Below, one piece after another: positions 62,008 through 64,000 of a stretch of 64,000 nt of DNA. The notes beneath the pieces were generated by a model. The model saw only the letters and a program-made list of their open reading frames with translations. It had not been told where the DNA came from and searched no databases. The stretch's first letter is position 1. Each line of letters opens with the position of its first letter. The DNA lies in assembly GCA_032209605.1 (NCBI GenBank), contig JASFXZ010000016.1, positions 11,532,001 through 11,596,000 on the forward strand, given 5' to 3'. Both the position numbers and the translations under genes were made by a program. Source of the stretch: Mactromeris polynyma (Eukaryota; Mollusca; Bivalvia; Venerida; Mactridae).

Positions 62008-63720
62008 GTCTACAATACAATGTAAATATTTCTTTTATAAATATGTAAAAAATAAGAAGCTTACAAAATAATATATCCAAATTTATAGATTTGCTCTGTC
62101 GCTTTCTTGTTATATTAGTAGGTTAGCAATGAAGTACGAGATTGAGGTATTGAATTATACGTTAGTGTTTAATTATGTTTCGTGTCTCTCATACAGACTG
62201 CCTTTAACTTTATATTCATAATTATAAACATGCTGTTTTTATAGTGGTCAGTTATAATATGGTCTACGTCTATTGTAGGTCCACCATTAAACAGGCACTA
62301 ATTCGGCCAATGATAGGTTTGTTTTGCAATAAACTTCGCCCTTCTATTTTTTATTTGACTATCTTGTCTTGTCGTGGAGTATTAAACTAAACTTTAGCGA
62401 ATTGGGAATGCAAAAGGGTTCTTTACGCCGGTTGCTTGTGATACAATTGTCCAATGTGTTGGGTGATTTCAAGACTTGTGTATTTAAAGTGTACCTTACA
62501 AGTGGTTTCCACGAGATTGTACGCGTCATTTTAATGTAGCGATCGCATGCAGTCCTATTTAAACCGAACGAAGGTTTAAAAGCCAATTGCAAAATTGCTA
62601 CTTTTTCAAATGTAATCTAGCATAGATATGACAAGAATGTATGATCAAAAACGCATTTAACGTAAACTTAATAATTATTTTATCCGTCTATTCTATTTTC
62701 CCATATATATAGTCTATTTTTATCTAGTTTTAGATTAAGAATTTGAAAATAAATACATAACATTATTTCTAGAAAAGTTATTCAGTAGCCAGACTATGAA
62801 CAACTAGCAAATCCACTAACCTGTTTTTTTTAAGTTTCATGTTTGTATCATCAAAGCTGCATATCGTACTAAAACATATTATTTACCCTTAACACAAAGT
62901 TTTGCAGATACAATAGATATTCTCTCCTTGTTTATTATCCCCGGTTGATGAATGAGAAATACGAAACATACATGTAATATAATATTCAAAACTAAACATG
63001 CATATCGATTTCTGTAATACCCGCTCGTGTTCAATTACTGTATTACCGCTTACTACTACGTGTTATATTTACACACATAAACTTGAGATAAACCCATGTA
63101 AAATATGATGCACTTAACTTGTAGTCGTCCATGTATAACTTTTACAATGTAAAATCATTTTGATAAACACTGCACTACAGTCATTTAACAAGTCGTTATT
63201 TGACAAGAACACTAGAATTTCGAAACACCGAACTGCCATCGGATAAGCCATATATTGTTCGAGGCATCTATTACATACATGTGTATGTACGAACTAACTG
63301 TCCCCGGTACAAGTGCAATGAGTATACTAAAAGCATTAAATATATGTGTTTTGTCATATTGAATGCATTATCCATAATATTGAATAATAGCAAATGAAAG
63401 GTAAATCATATAGATTTTCAATTTTAGACTCACAGTAACAACAGATATCCGTTCGTTCATAGAATACATACAATTAGAACATGAATCGTCTCATGAATAA
63501 ACTCGAACATATATTATCCATTACAAAATGATGAAGATAATTAATTTCGGGTCGAATTTATACCAATATTGACACTTCGGCATAATTTACTTTTCTGAAG
63601 TTTCCATTTTTTAAGTATTTATAAAAGACGATAAATTGTTTTGCATTTTAAGTTTGTACTTTCGATTTGGTTGCCATTCTCCATTTTTCGTACTTTTGCA
63701 TGACAAAAGTTCACACCTAT
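62008..63720. other. Region upstream of the B-box/DTC gene
   Basis: AT-rich. Should hold the promoter and any 5'-UTR exon of the minus-strand gene (an acceptor gtattgtag sits 2 bases before the ATG). No clear TATA box or first exon could be assigned. Confidence 0.4.
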
Positions 63721-63726
63721 TAAATC

Positions 63727-64000
63727 AGGGGCGGTATTTATAAAGCATCTTAAGTTAAGTTGAAAATTCGACTTAACTTGGAAAATTTCAACTTAACTAA
63801 ACTTTTTCTTAACTTAAGATAATTCATATTTATAAAAGGACTTAAGTAATTTCTTAGTAAAGATTAAATGTAAATTACTTAAGTGAAATATTTTTCTTAA
63901 GACGTTTTTGAACATCGTCAAAGGAATTTCCCGAGTTATTTTTAGTAACGGAAGTGGAGATTTCGCTCGTGAAATAAAGAAACACACGATAGACGCTTGA
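63727..64000. repeat. TTAAG-rich inverted-repeat element, cut by window end
   Basis: Begins GGGGCGGTATTTATAAAGCA and then has alternating CTTAAG, TTAAGTTGAA and TTCAACTTAAC stretches that pair with each other. The right boundary is outside or not recognisable. Confidence 0.45.

Overview
The window is AT-rich eukaryotic DNA with small phase-matched exons, long introns and many short mobile elements. The gene families (expanded Cys-loop receptors, B-box/TRIM-like proteins, tRNA-derived SINEs) suggest a lophotrochozoan, most probably a bivalve mollusc. That is an inference from gene and repeat style, not a database match.

Left two thirds (about 0.6-50 kb, plus strand): three tandem copies of one nicotinic-acetylcholine-receptor-like subunit gene, each followed by a homologous downstream segment. 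Copy 1 (668-7459) is the only one whose visible exons run open from the second exon to the stop; its signal-peptide exon must lie left of the window. Copy 2 (11894-22596) has the signal-peptide exon and two equivalent 106-bp alternative exons, but lacks the loop-C exon, has lost the splice donor after M2 and carries a frameshift in the M3-M4 loop. Copy 3 (35981-41270) lacks the first three exons, has Leu for the conserved loop-B Trp, and has a genomic deletion that joins M2 directly to M4. The alternative exons (A and B) are each 106 bp with identical phases, so using both or neither shifts the frame. They are predicted mutually exclusive exons for the loop-E face. Copy 1 keeps A only, with B reduced to a remnant.

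The copies serve as empty-site controls for one another. They show precise insertion of two TTAA-target elements (2492-2936 and 32115-34572), a 5'-truncated LINE (29443-29875) and an 86-bp hairpin (6161-6246). A roughly 240-bp palindromic MITE family whose copies carry perfect TGACGTCA (CRE) octamers lies in and around the receptor genes. Other repeats include a hAT-like MITE with an 8-bp target duplication, a 134-bp satellite, a 60-bp x 3 minisatellite, tRNA-like SINE pieces and a dispersed family with copies in both orientations.

Right end (54.8-62.0 kb, minus strand): a nine-exon gene, all junctions in phase, predicted to encode 524 aa. The order is B-box 1, B-box 2, coiled coil, three 17-18-residue coiled-coil repeats on separate exons, a RING-like half-module, and a Deltex C-terminal (DTC) domain. 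This TRIM-like/Deltex chimera is the most unusual coding finding. From about 44 kb to 54.8 kb and from 62 kb to the end no other gene was recognised; the DNA there is repeats and AT-rich unique sequence.
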